A DNA stretch of 64,000 bases. Origin: Cryptomeria japonica. Lineage: Eukaryota > Streptophyta > Pinopsida > Cupressales > Cupressaceae. The notes under the pieces are model-generated. The model did no database searches, was not told the DNA's origin, and saw nothing but the letters and a program-made list of their open reading frames with translations. Location: NCBI RefSeq assembly GCF_030272615.1, contig NC_081406.1:184795770-184859769 (forward strand). The letters run 5' to 3'. Positions within the stretch are counted from its first letter, which is position 1, and every line of letters starts with the position of its first letter. This document shows, piece after piece, positions 45,286 through 57,026 of this stretch. The position numbers and the translations under genes are program-made.

Positions 45286-46508
45286 TCCTCAGCATCATCC
45301 AATTCTACATGAACAAGTCAATAATTCAAATCAACATTGAGATATCACAATAGATTTTGATCCCAAACACAAGGCACAATGGCCTTTCACATCTTCACTA
45401 TTCATATTTTATACTAAACTGACCAAATGATTATAACACCATGTAAATAGATATGGTTTGATCCAAATACAAACTAACATATATCTTTTCCATTATTCCA
45501 CAATATAATTTCACATTTAAAACATAAAATTCTAATGCATGCGATGAAGGAGATGGTGGCTCTAAAGATGAAGGAGACAAAGATGATTGAGATAAAGGCA
45601 CTGCTCTTGGTGCCTATGCAATGGAGGATGTCAAAATGGGTGGCTATGGACTTGAATCTTGTTTCACAGTTGATTTTTTGGAGGTCTTGGTGGTTACTTT
45701 TCCCCATTTCCTCCCTACTTTTTCTTTCCTCTTGATGGGTGCTATGCTTTACTCCCTTTCTATCTTAGGTGTGATGAGTTTATGGGTAGTAGTTACATTG
45801 TTTAGGTTTATGGAAATCTATGGTATATTTGGGGTTCCCAATTCTCTATGTTGTAGGATGGGCTATTTGGGTTTCCCTTGCCACCCCTCTATTTCTCTCC
45901 CATACATACGTAGGGTGTGAGATGGGTTATCATCGATCAGAGGCTCTCTCCTATTCTTGTGGTGATATCTTGTGGTTCCAATGCATGATATATTCTAGTG
46001 CTCTATAGGAATTCAACTGTTTGTGACTTTCTCCCTTTTCCGTGAAGAGGTTTGGCACACTCTTCTTTAGATTTAAGTCCCATTTTCCCATAGTGTCTCA
46101 TTCCATTATTGTGGGGGATCTATCCATAGTTATCTCTAGTATTGGTTATGCTTGTCACACTACTTTATTTAATTATTTGGTGAACTCATTTAGGCCTAGG
46201 ATCTCTATGGATTTGGTCTTGTGGATTCTCCTCCATTCTTCCCCCTTATAATAGTGCCTAGTTATTTTGGGGTATTATTTTATTCTCTAGTTTGGAGGAG
46301 AGAGTTTGTGGGTTTCTATGTTGCATGAGATTTTGAGGATGACATTGTCCTCATTTGAGATGGTTCTATTTTGGTAAAATTTTCTTGGCATTAGTTTCAT
46401 ACTAGAGTTTGGTTACCTTGTGTGGGCTATGATTCCTATGTGTCTACTTCTATGTCGGTCTCTAGATTCTTTTGGGAGGATCTTTTTTTTTCTTGGATCT
46501 CTAGGTAT
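45286..46508. other. Stretch without recognised genes between two solo LTRs
   Basis: Several open stretches occur on the plus strand (45535-46251) but none shows a domain, codon pattern or homologue I recognise. They look like chance frames in T-rich DNA. GGTAT at 46504-46508 is the left TSD of the next solo LTR. Confidence 0.5.
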
Positions 46509-48758
46509 TGTTGAGCACAATGTACCATTAAGAGGGAGGTGAATCAGTGGTTTCCAAAAACATTTCTCCTTTTGATCCTAAGAGTGAGTACCATTTAGTT
46601 AAGAAAACACAATTGAACCTACTGGTAAGATAATGCAAGACTTCACAATGCAATCACACATAGGCACACCACATGACACCAATATATACAAGGAAAACCC
46701 AAGATGGGAAAAACCTCCATGAGAAAAGTTGCTAGAGTCTACTACTCCAATCCAACCTTGCAATGAGAATCTGATTACAATGTTTAGGGCACCAACTCAA
46801 GGAGCACCAACCCTTGATTTAGGGCATCAACACAACGAGCACCAACCCCCGATTTAGGGCACCAACCCCTAATTTAGGGCACCAACCCAAGGAGCACCAA
46901 CCCCTTCACCGACCTCGAATTGCACCTCCAAATGGTTAGTTTCTTAACCCTCATAGTTAGATAAACTCTTTCCTTTCAACTAGCATCACACCATCTAGCC
47001 GCATCACAAAATCTAGTCTTCTACCTCCATTCTTATACCTGAGCTTTCCCACCAAAATGCCACTTCAAATCATTGGTACACTAGGGTTTCTTCTACAGAT
47101 CATGAGGAGTATCGGATCCAATAAGATCTTGTTGTGTACAAAGATGAATAGACTTCAAGCAATCAAGCATCACCTACCATATCTTCTTCCTTCTGAGGCA
47201 TGTTTTCTAAACTTAGCAAACACGAACAGTCCATCGGCAAGGCTCAAGATCAATCAACATAAATGGTTATGCAGATTGCATCACCAAAATCATTCTACAC
47301 TTGGACACTCTGCATCGATCGATGCATCCCATTGATCACCTCTGTTTGACCTTCCTTGAGCCACACACCTCTGCAATGCTTCCCATGATTTTCACAGTCA
47401 ACATTAATTGTCAACCAAATGCCACCAACCTCACTGACACAACACTTCACCAACCTCTGCAAGCTTTCCACTTCAACTCCACATGGCATCCGTATCAATA
47501 TCCATCTCAACTTAGACCTCTATGTTAGTTTAGATAGGATCACTGACCAAACACTTAATGGGTGCACACCTACCAGACATCAAACCCTACCGATTCTCTA
47601 ACCCTACTAGTACATCTTCCCTTAGCGGTTAACCTTCTTGTCTTCTCCTTCCTTGTGCAAGTGGATCTTGTCAACTCGGTCATCAACCATGCCGGTCCTC
47701 AACAACAGTCTAGAATGACTCATCATGTGCATCTTCATCAGACTGAGAGCACTTCACTTTTGTCTCTCTGTTCACTTGGTTGTATGTCAGAATCCTCCTT
47801 TTTTATCGATTGACATGTTCCTACCTTCATACCGGTAATGTGCGTGATATCTTCATGCCATCCATCTCTAACTGTTATGCATCTATAGGAACACCACTTT
47901 CCATTTACATATCAGTAACTCCATTTGTGCAACTGCAGAGCCTTATCTTCATTTGACTAGTTCTCTTCTCAATCGGTTTTCCATGAAGGAAAACTCACCA
48001 TCTTAACTCTTCCTTCTCTGCCAAGGTAGCACATCATGTCTTCTCATGCTGATCTAGTGCACATCTTTGAACTTATCCTCTAGAGGAATCCTCATCTTTC
48101 TCTTTAGTCATCTGGTCTATGCATCCAATCACCTCAATTTTCTTACTCAAACTAACTTATCCCAAAGAGTCATGATGTATGCCATGTAATTTGTGGGATA
48201 GGAAAGGTATTACCTTTTACCAAAAGGGAGGAATAGACAACTGCACTTCAATTGCCAAACATCGGTGGAGGAAGATCCAAGTCACTTGTCGGTAGTGATG
48301 TGACTTCACTCAAGAGAGGATACATCTCCAACTTGACATTTATCCCAATACCTTTTCCATATGTCATCTTTGCTCACTAAAGAAACACACACACTTTGTC
48401 AACACTTTCTCTTTCTTGGTAGGAGTCCTTCTAGTTGACCTCATACTAGCATACCGATTGTACTGCTAACCCTTCATTAGATCATACTACAGTGAACTCT
48501 ACCGGTCATGCTTTCTTGTTCCCATCACTCACTGGTCACTTCTTTATCATGCTTGTTCAACATCAGCATGCATAATCACAAACTAATTCCTTCTTCCCAA
48601 TAGTGATATGCAAACTGGCTACACCAACATGCTTACGTAGTGGCTTCACTATCTATACTACCAGTTGATAGCACTAATAGCATATCAACTATTCTCCCTT
48701 ACCGGTTGTCCTAATTTATGCTATACCAGTTGACATCAATGAAAACACAATGCCAATA
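46509..48758 (-). mobile_element. Solo LTR, minus orientation, same family as 39264-45280
   Basis: The plus strand starts TGTTGAGCACAATG and ends ACACAATGCCAATA, the reverse complement of the family start TGTTGGCATTGTG (CA has become TA). The flanks are GGTAT at 46504-46508 and 48759-48763. Length is 2,250 bp. GGGAGGTGAATCAGTGG near 46533 is the reverse of the family's U5 end. No internal region exists. Confidence 0.85.
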
Positions 48759-48763
48759 GGTAT

Positions 48764-49107
48764 GCCCCTTTTTGTCCTCTTCCCCCTGCAAGTCCTCTTG
48801 AAATAGATATCTCAATTTCTTCCTTTTGGATTTGGTTGGAAGTGGGTGATTTGTATAGTTCTGGATTACTAGATCCGCCTCTTCACTTGTGTTTTATCCT
48901 ATAAGTTTTATGTGTTCTATTGTAGAGGTTGTTTTTGAAAACCCTATTGAGGTGGCTTTTTGCCACTTTTGGTGATCATGGTTCCATTGAGGTGGGTTTT
49001 GTGGCTAGATTTTCTCACAGTCCTTATGAGGTGGACTATTTTATGAGTTTTGTTCCTCTAGAACCTATTGAAGTGGCTTCAGTTGGTGAGCTTGCATGTT
49101 CTTCATA
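48764..49107. other. Short stretch without recognised genes
   Basis: T-rich sequence between a solo LTR and the next element. GAGGTGG phrases recur (48950, 48990, 49030) but I see no defined structure. Confidence 0.4.
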
Positions 49108-49917
49108 TGTAGGAGAATCCCCAGTTGATGAGAAATCTTGCATCAACCAAAAATATTTCCTTTTAGTTTTGTTCTTGTCTAGTTCTTTATGCAGTTTTAT
49201 GTGTTCTTATATGTTGGTACCGGTAGTTGCTTGCTTTTCGTGGCAGATCTTATTTTTAGTTTCCAGGCTAGTTTGTGTGCTTAATTCCATATTTTAAGTT
49301 CATTTGAGTTCTTTTTTGGTTAGTTATCACTTCCGGTTGATTGTTTCTGAGTTCTTGAATAGTTCTTATTCTTACCAATTGATTTTCCTTCATTACCAAC
49401 GCGATTATTTGTGTGTGGATCTATCTTGGGTCTTGTCTGATGTTCTTTGGCATGTGCTCGACCTTCCTGCTGAATGACATCTCTTGGTTGTTATTTTTTG
49501 GAAAGATTTCTTTAATTATTAGGGCTGACCTAATTACACATTTCATTTTCCTGCATTAGTAAATGTAATCTTATGAGGTTGACCAAAATATATTCTAGTG
49601 GGTATAAATATAATGTTATGTAATAATTTGTAGGGGCAGAGGAAGTAGAATTGAGAATAAGGATTAAGTTTCACATTTTGTGATCTGGTTGATTCTTAGA
49701 GGCCTAAACTAGATTATATCTAGTTGATAGCCTACATATAATTGGTTAATTGTTAGATGTTCTTTGATGATTATATGATGACTGTCAGATGATTGTCATA
49801 AGTTATAAGGAATTAATATGATTTGTTTATGTAATCATCTTATCATGTTTTCTTGCTGCTTTTTTTTGTGTTTCTCTTGCTACATAAGCCGGTTGATTCT
49901 CTTTGAGGGTTTTAACA
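49108..49917 (+). repeat. 5' LTR of gag-protease gypsy element
   Basis: It matches 52050-52844 nearly throughout (for example CTTGCATCAACCAAAAATAT, TTGCTTGCTTTTCGTGG and GTTGATTCTCTTTGAGGG). Ends are approximate. Confidence 0.75.
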
Positions 49918-50149
49918 GTTATAGATTGGCTGGTCGAAGAATTATTTGCATACATTGAGGCATTCCTTTGGGTGGACAAATCACTGATTGGAGGTAGGCT
50001 ATGCATGTGTTCAATAGATCTCTGAGGGGAGGCAATTGAAACCACCAGTCAGATTGCCGATTTGAGGTAGTTCACTAGAGTCGAAGAGGAGATGCCTCTA
50101 GGGAGGAAAAACCCATAGAGGGTAGAGCAGATGATGGAAGACTTCAAGA

Positions 50150-50910
50150 AAGAAGTAAGGATGAAATTGGAAATGATTTGGTTGGTTTGTGGAGAAACCT
50201 TGATTCAGAGGATGAATATGAAGAATCTGGTGAAGAGCTTGAGGAAGCTAAATGACCAGAAGATGACAGAGAGGAAATATTCTTGAGAGCCATGGTGTAG
50301 GAGGGTAAGGTTCATAAATTTGAGGTTTCCAACTATTCTGGAACACTGAACCCAAAGGATCTAATCAATTGGATTGGAGAGTTGGAGGATTACTTTGAGT
50401 TTGAGGATGTTAAGGACCCGTAGAGAGTATGGTTGGCACAAACTAAGTTGAAAGGACATGCTGCCTTGTGGTGGAAAGAATTGCAGAAAGATAAAGTAGA
50501 GAATGGTGAATTGAAGGTCACCTGGTGGAGACATATGGTTGCAAGATTGAATGCCAAGTTCACAATGAGAGAATATGAACTAGAATTGTTCAAGAAGTTG
50601 CAAAACTTGAAATAGAGAAACATGACTATGAAGGAACATACTAAGGAATTATGCAAGGTGGTGATTATATTTGGACATAGAGAGATGGATAGAGAAAAAG
50701 TGGCAAGGTAAATCAATGGATTTTCTTTTAACATTCAAGATGAGATGAGTATGTTGAATATTTCCTTAGTTGAAGAAGCTTACTAGTATGCTTTGAAGGA
50801 TGAGGAGAAGATGAGGAGAAGAAAAAATAATAGAGGGAAGGAGAAATTTAAAGGACAGATGAGTAACAGTATGAAGAAACCAGTTGAGGAAAATGAATCA
50901 AATCCTAACT
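50150..50910 (+). pseudogene. gag: gypsy gag (broken)
   Basis: The Retrotrans_gag core is clear: KFEVSNYSGTLNPKDLINWI, ELEDYFEFEDV, TKLKGHAALWWKELQ (about 50430-50480), then MREYELELFKKLQNLK. A Lys/Arg-rich tail follows (about 50800-50880). In-frame stops near 50420, 50613, 50709 and 50785 show decay. A zinc knuckle is not clearly seen, though CFKCGETGH-like wording may underlie 50980-51010 (ISSVEKLDIDSMNVKK) in damaged form. Confidence 0.8.
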
Positions 50911-51149
50911 AGAGTAAAGAAATGGAGAAAAAACATAGAGGAAAGGTAATAGTAGTATCGGTAGATAGTTTCCTGGCAAATATTTCAAGTGTGGAGAAAC
51001 TGGACATAGATTCTATGAATGTAAAAAAGGAAAGACAAATTCCAAGTGAAGAACCAGAAGGTGAAAGTACCAGATCTGACTATGCACTAGAGCAAGGAGA
51101 ATCTATTATGTTCAAGAGAAAAGATACTGGATCTACTCAGAGGAAGAGT

Positions 51150-51700
51150 CTTTTCTAGATTGTGTGTAAATCAAGAGGTAAGTGGTGCAAGGTTATTGTA
51201 GATAGTGGAAGTACTGACAATTTGGTATCTGAGGAGATGGTTGTGAATCTTGGATTGAAGAATCTTGAAAATCCTTGTCCTTATGATGTGAGTTGGTTAC
51301 AAGATGATCAAAAGATAGAGATAAAGGAGCAGTGTTTGGTGAATTTAAACATAGGGCCTTTCAGAGATGAAGTTTTGTGTGATGTTGTATTTATGAGTGC
51401 TTGTCATGTCTTGTTGGGAAAAACTTGGTAGTATGATAGATGAGCTATTTATGATTGTAGAAGAAACCTAATCACTATTGAGAAGGATGGGAAAAAGTTC
51501 ACATTTATTTCTTTGAAGGAGAAAGAGAAGGAGGTGAAGAATCCAAGTCCTGAGAAAAGTTGCAATACTGAGAAACTAGTGGCAGAGGTTATACCGGAAG
51601 GTTTGTAGAAATATCTAATAGAACCATTTGTAGATGTTATACTAGAGGGTCTGAAGAAAGATTTGATAGAACCAGTTGTAGAGGTTGTATCAGAGGGTAA
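51150..51700 (+). pseudogene. pro: gypsy aspartic protease (broken)
   Basis: The frame reads CKSRGKWCKVIVDSGSTDNL (DSG at 51201-51209), then VSEEMVVNLGL, CLVNLNIGPFRDEVLCDVVF and the C-terminal HVLLGKTW (about 51405-51430). This is the retropepsin plan with the catalytic triplet intact. A stop replaces the residue after KTW. The continuation (RRNLITIEKDGKKFTFISL) is typical of the protease-RT linker. RT never follows. Confidence 0.85.
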
Positions 51701-52049
51701 CATGAGTTTGTAGAGAGATCTGACAATTGAGCTTGATAGACAAATGGAACTATTTGACAGGGAGCTTATGATGACAAATCAGATGAAGTCTTGTGACAGA
51801 AGAAAATCAGAGTTGTAGAAGAAAGAGAAAAGTAAATAGAAACAATGTGTGGATCTATAGCAAAGGAAGAGAAACAAAGAGGGTCAAAGGTTAGAGAAGC
51901 CGATTGAGGCACCGAAGGAGCTAAAGCAAAGGTTGGTAGATAAAGAAGATGTTTGGATCATAAATGAGCATGGGATCTTTATTCCAAATCCTTTTAGATG
52001 TTCATGAGTTGCCTCTCATGGAACATCTTTTTCTACCTAGGTTGTCTGA

Positions 52050-52844
52050 TGCAGGAGCATCCCTGGTTGATGAGCAATCTTGCATCAACCAAAAATATTT
52101 CCTTTTAGTTTTGTTCTTGTCTAGTTCTTTATGTAGTTTTCTGTGTTCTTACTAGTTGGTATCGGTAGTTGCTTGCTTTTCGTGGAAGATATTAATTTTT
52201 ATTTCTAGGCTGGTTCGTGTGCTTAATTCCATATTTTTAGTTCATTTGAGTTCTTTTCTAGTTATTTATCGCTTCCAATTGGTTGTTTCTAGGTTCCCAG
52301 ATAGTTCTTGTTCTTACCAGTTGGTTTCCTTCATTACTATCATGATTCTTGGTGTGTGGATCTACCTTGGGTCTTGTCCAATGTTATTTTTGCATGTGGC
52401 CAACCTTCCTACTGAACCACATCTCTTGGTTGTTATTTTTCAGAAATATTTCTTTAATTCTTAGGGCCAACCTAATTACAAATTTCATTTTCTTGCAGTG
52501 GTAAATGTAATCTTATAAGGCCGACCCGGATATGTTTCGGTGGGTATAAATATGGTGTTATATAATAATTTGTATGGGTAGAGGAAGTAGAAATAAGAAT
52601 AAGGATTGAGATTCATAGTTTATGATCTGGTTGATTCTTAGAGTCTTGGATTGAATTATATCTAGCTGATAGCCTGCATGTAACTAGTTAATTATCGGAT
52701 GTTCTTTGATGATTATATGAAGATTTCTGGAAGTTCTAAGGCATTAATATGATCTGTTTATGTAATTTTCTTATGTTTTCTTTCTACTTTCATTGTGTTT
52801 CTCTTTCTCCATAAGCTAGTTGATTCTCTTTGAGGGTTTTATCA
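52050..52844 (+). repeat. 3' LTR of gag-protease gypsy element
   Basis: Direct repeat of 49108-49917. It starts TGCAGGAGCATCCC and ends near TTTTATCA. Confidence 0.75.
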
Positions 52845-52849
52845 GTTAT

Positions 52850-53859
52850 GGATGCATCAAGTTATTTCTTTTCTCCTCTTGTCTCAACTTATAACTATAG
52901 AGGGTTCAGGCGTCCCTTTCAAAACCCTTTCTTCTATTTACCCATTCCTTGAAAGTGTTCCTTTTTGTCCAAGATGATTTTTGTTCTTGTTTTAAGGGTC
53001 TCATCCTACTATTTGGTAAGCTTCTTTCCTACTCAAGGCATCTCTTGGTTTAGGTTTTGGGGTCCTCTTGAAAACCCACATGTTCTGTATGAGATGATTA
53101 AGTTGTCTTTTTCTGTTCATTGATTTGATCAAAAGATTCTTGTTCTCCAAAAAAGTCCCACTCTTCCACCTATTGGCTATTATGTAGGGAATCAAACCCT
53201 ATCCTGATTTTAGCTAGTCAGGTTATGACTAATTCAAAACATATCATTAAAATCACAATAACTAGGGAATAGTGCAAGCTCACCATTAAAAAACCTTTAC
53301 CAACACTCAAAATTCAAAATGTAAATCCTAAAAATCTAAGGATACCCTTTTGTTTCCTTATCATCCAAAATTATAATTTCACCCTCAATTTTCAATTTTA
53401 GTTAACTAATTCAAATTTTTTCATTATAACATTGCTTAGGGAATGTTTTTATGAAAATTCACTCAAATATTTTTTTTAAATCAACCGAATGGTTTGCAGT
53501 AAATGAAAGAAACATTCTAAGTCACAATTCAAATCTATTGCAAGAAATTGGAATAAAAAGGATTAAAAGCCCAAGTTGAAATAACGAACCTAGCTCAAAC
53601 TTGCATAAAAACTTAAAAAATGAATAACTTTGCACACACCAATTGAAAGGTATAACCCATTCATCAACAAGAAGAATCCAACTATATGAATCCAATGAGT
53701 TCCTAGACCCACAAAATTCCCTTCAAGATTTTTATCCAAATAACCAAATCAAATTTGCAATGCAAGAGAGTTTTTGAGAGAGCAAAGTGTAAAAATATTC
53801 TATGTTAAAAATAAATTTATTTTTACAATATAAAACCCACTTAGTATTCATTTTTTGAA
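52850..53859. other. AT-rich stretch without recognised genes
   Basis: No coding motif, PBS or repeat end is seen. The left end of the following Tat LTR fragment is not sharply defined and could reach into this stretch. Confidence 0.4.
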
Positions 53860-55132
53860 TAAACTAAAATAATAATTATTTATGAAGAGGGTTAAAAGTG
53901 ACAAGGAGATAGAATGGTTAACAATTAAAACAAATCATTCAAAACACAAAATAAACCATGATACCTTATTACCTTTACCTTCTCCTTCAGATTGAGCAGT
54001 GGATGAAGTGGAATGCACCCTTGTCTCCACTTGATTTTGATGTACTCCTTGATTGAATGTGGATTTCTCTCCAATGCACAAAAAATTGGATAAAAGGGTT
54101 GATGGATGTTTACAAATAAATGAAGGATATGGATAATTATGGATTAGGATGCAATTTGACTATAATGGTGATGGACAAAGATGGATTTCTAAAGATAGAA
54201 TGACAACATGAGATTGCATAAAAATGAGATGTGTAATGAAGGGGAGGAGACCCCAATTTATAGATTTGAAGGGGGATGAATGGATGGTTGAGATTGAAAG
54301 TGGATCAAGAGTGGAGATTCAAGGAAGGTTGGGACATGGATTGAAGGGACATGGTGCGAAGACTGAGAAATTTTTCATAAAGGCATTTCTTGTCTCCACA
54401 CTCCACAATGTACATGGGGAAGTTACCCTCAAGTACATTGGGAAGAAAAAATGGAATAAAAAATTACATGAGGGAGGACAAGTGTATTTAAAATTCCCAA
54501 ATAATGAGATGCACAGGGAAATAAAATGGGAAAAGGAATTAAAAACTCCTTGGGAAGATGAGAGTATATGGGAGAATGAGAAATTTTGAAATCCTTGAAA
54601 TGTAGAAAGTTGGTACATGTAAGGTTGGGGGTTGAGAGGGGACAAGCCATTTATGGAAATCGGTTGACTTGGTGGCTAATCAGGAGGATTAGCCACTAGA
54701 AAATAATTAGAGAGGGTGATTAGGAAAACTAGTAGGGGATTAGAAGTCAAGTATGAAAGTTAAGAGGATTTGAAAAGAGGAGAGAGAATGAGCAGAGGAA
54801 TTAAAAATTAGGAAATAATGTTAAGTGGGCTTCTAGAAGAATTAATTAGGCTAAGTGAGGATTAGAGGAAAGTGATTTGTAGGAATCACATGGTTTAGCT
54901 AATGAATTTATATTAATTAACTAAAGGGAATCTAGAAGAATAAATTATTTTGAAGGACTTTTAGAAGAATAGTAAATAATCAATTTATATAATAAATCAA
55001 TTCTTGACCTATAGTATAGGAGTAATTAAATTAAATTTAATTAATTCTTAGAAGAATAAAGGATAACATGATTAATCAATTAATTATGTAGTAAGGTTAA
55101 ATTAATTAAAATAATTAATTTAAGCATCTAAA
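53860..55132 (-). repeat. 3' LTR of a second, minus-strand Tat element (left end approximate)
   Basis: The minus strand from 55132 reads TTTAGATGCTTAAATTAATT, matching the Tat LTR start TGTAGACACTTAAAAT. It goes on to share TTATTCTTCTA, CTAATCCTCCTGATTAGCCA, GTGGAGACAAGAAATGCCT, the TATA box CTATAAATTGGGG (54258-54263) and CATTGGAGAG...GGAGAAGGTA with the LTRs at 17148 and 32690. It is clearly more diverged than those two are from each other. Confidence 0.8.
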
Positions 55133-55381
55133 TTTTGCCCCTTTTATGTAGTGATGAAATTGGTGGTGGGTAAAAGATATAGAAAAGATGCCCCAGCGTG
55201 AAGATGCGAGTGGTATATGCCCCCTCGAGAATTTTGACTCAGAATTTTAAATTTTTTTTGGGAATTTCTTAAAAAATGAATAAAATGACCAAAGTGAAAG
55301 AGAAGGGGAGAAAAGAAAATAAAAATAAGAGAAAATGGGGAATATGGAAGAAGTATGAGAAAATAGGGCCATGGGGGGTCC

Positions 55382-55388
55382 TATATAA
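55382..55388 (+). promoter_or_regulatory. TATA box of the second antisense PMD gene
   Basis: TATATAA within GTCCTATATAAGCCATACATA, matched by the minus-strand TATA at 32420-32427 and followed by GGTCATTGTCACA in both. It points toward the PMD gene and away from the LTR. Confidence 0.6.
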
Positions 55389-55624
55389 GCCATACATAGC
55401 CCACAAAAGGGTCATTGTCACATACACCCTTTACGAGACTTGGAGAGCGTAGAGCCCTAGGAGCGAGATGGACCACATCTGACACCATGAGCACCATGTG
55501 GAGAGGGTCAAATGACACAAGCAACCATCTGAGTATGGCCCATAGGTATGTACCCCAACCCCACTTTGTATTTTAGTAGGTTAGAGCATTAATTAGGGTA
55601 GTAAATGAGGCTAGCAAGTTGGTG

Positions 55625-55890
55625 GGGCAGAGACATTTTTCGTTGTTTCAACATCTCTGTAGGGTATGAATGTCTCCGCAGGTGGTTAACAACTACATAG
55701 GAATTGAGGGGGGTTAGGAGGGGAAATATCACCTGTGTGGGCAAATCAACATCTGCATAAACACTGGTCAGCGGCCAAGGGATTTAATGGGGGGTGTAGA
55801 CTTTGGTATAACATCTCCGTCAGTGGCACAACTCATGCACCATGAGTTTGATGTCTCCACCGAGGGATCAACATCCCCATCGAGGATGCT
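55625..55890 (+). repeat. Degenerate repeats in the leader of the second PMD gene
   Basis: Phrases of the type CAACATCTCYGT / GATGTCTCCACCGA / CAACATCCCCATCGA recur about eight times at 20-40 bp intervals. Their position equals the repeat block 31830-32200 of the other copy, but the repeated word is different. Confidence 0.55.
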
Positions 55891-56039
55891 AGGGAGAGGG
55901 AAATGGGGAATGGGGAAGACTCGAAGGGATTCAAGGGGGCATGTACATGTCCCAAGGATGGGATATGACAAGAATAGGTTAGGATAGGCTAGAGTAGGAT
56001 AGAATAAATAGGCTAATGAGGTGAATTAATTAGTTGTAG

Positions 56040-57020
56040 ATCAGAGCGCACACTGCGATGATTACAACACTCATAGAGTGTTGGGACAACCAGACATGCA
56101 TGTTCCATCTACCAATTGTGTAGGCCACTATCACTTTATTAGATGTCTGGAGGATCTTGAAGATCCCCATCAGAGGCGTGATCCCAAAGTATAGACTAGA
56201 TTGAGGGGACTACTACTTGTGCTAGGTGTGCGAGTATGATGCACTTCCACTAGAGGGTACCCAGATGCACCATGGTCAGGTGATGTAGATATGACATATT
56301 CCTTATTTTGTACTGTTTATATTAGATTGATCAATAATTTTATGATGTAAGACCTTAGTGCACATGGATTCTCTTATGGATGGGTCTATTGTGTTAATTA
56401 CATGATTGAGGATGCCATGAATTATGCATGGGGACAAATGATTCTTGGTCATCTATTCCATGATATCCATCTTTGTGTCTACTAAGGTTACAGGAACCTT
56501 GACACAAGAGTCACCTTAGTGCACATATGGGCTTGGAATCACATCATCATGACAGGGCTGATAGGAGTGCAGGACAAGTAGAGGATATTTCCCTATGTGG
56601 ATAGGTACAAGGGGTTGCTGCACTACACCTAAGTAGGAGCCATGTGGTATTAGCAAAGGATGATTGATGAAATTATTTTCTTCAATTGGAGGCCATTTAT
56701 GGATTGTGAGAGCTGGCGAGAGGATTGGTAACTTGCATGGGCATAGTCAGAGTGTTGGCTATTTGGGAGGATAGTCTATGTGATCAAGTGCTATGCCCCT
56801 CATAGAGTGATGAGATAGTTTGGATAGACCCAGGACATCGTTGGTCATGAGTGGGCTTATCCGCGGATTATGCGAGATACAGGTAGTTGGGGATAGGTGG
56901 TGGGACCACTAGAGGTCTAGATTAGCTGGGATACTACAAAGAAAATCACTTTGGATAAATTACTACAAGAGGGAGAGGATCCAGGATGTACAAGAGCCTA
57001 CACCTTCTATTGGAAGGTAC
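56040..57020 (+). pseudogene. Plant mobile domain gene of the second Tat element (broken, truncated)
   Basis: The frame reads AHTAMITTLIECWDNQTCMF then HLPIV, a stop, and ATITLLDVWRILKIPIRGVI (56046-56190). This aligns almost residue by residue with the antisense gene at 31610-31385. Later blocks give MIDEIIFFNWRPFMDCESW (about 56662-56718) and YAPHRVMR.FG.TQDI (about 56790-56836), the C-terminal PMD signature. Stops and frameshifts are present. The coiled coil and RGG tail seen in the other copy are missing because an LTR begins at 57027. Having two diverged copies supports the gene as a stable part of this Tat family. Confidence 0.8.
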
Positions 57021-57026
57021 ACAGAT

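Larger units (their letters stand above)
49108..52844 (+). mobile_element. Ty3/gypsy element with only gag and protease
   Basis: Direct repeats of about 0.8 kb at 49108-49917 and 52050-52844 flank 2.1 kb containing gag and protease and nothing else. The left boundary TGYAGGAG is shared by both repeats and the right boundary is about TTTTAACA/TTTTATCA. No clear TSD was found, and similarity continues a few bases past both right ends (GTTAT), so the ends are approximate. RT, RNase H and integrase are absent. It is either a gag-only (TR-GAG type) non-autonomous element or a deletion derivative. Confidence 0.75.
55133..57020 (-). mobile_element. 3' internal fragment of the second Tat element
   Basis: Next to the LTR are the purine tract (minus strand AAAAGGGGCAAAA, 55133-55148) and then, on the plus strand, a TATA box, a repeat-bearing leader and a PMD gene. 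This is the same order as 32690 down to about 30700 in the first Tat element. The fragment stops at 57020, where an unrelated LTR begins. Pol is not present. Confidence 0.8.

Noticed and set aside
45474-46251. Cluster of overlapping open frames between the solo LTRs
   Set aside because: No domain, no start context and no homologue recognised. Hydrophobic residues follow from T-rich DNA.
54224-54589. 121-codon plus-strand frame
   Set aside because: It lies wholly inside the minus-strand Tat LTR fragment, in a region non-coding in the other LTR copies.
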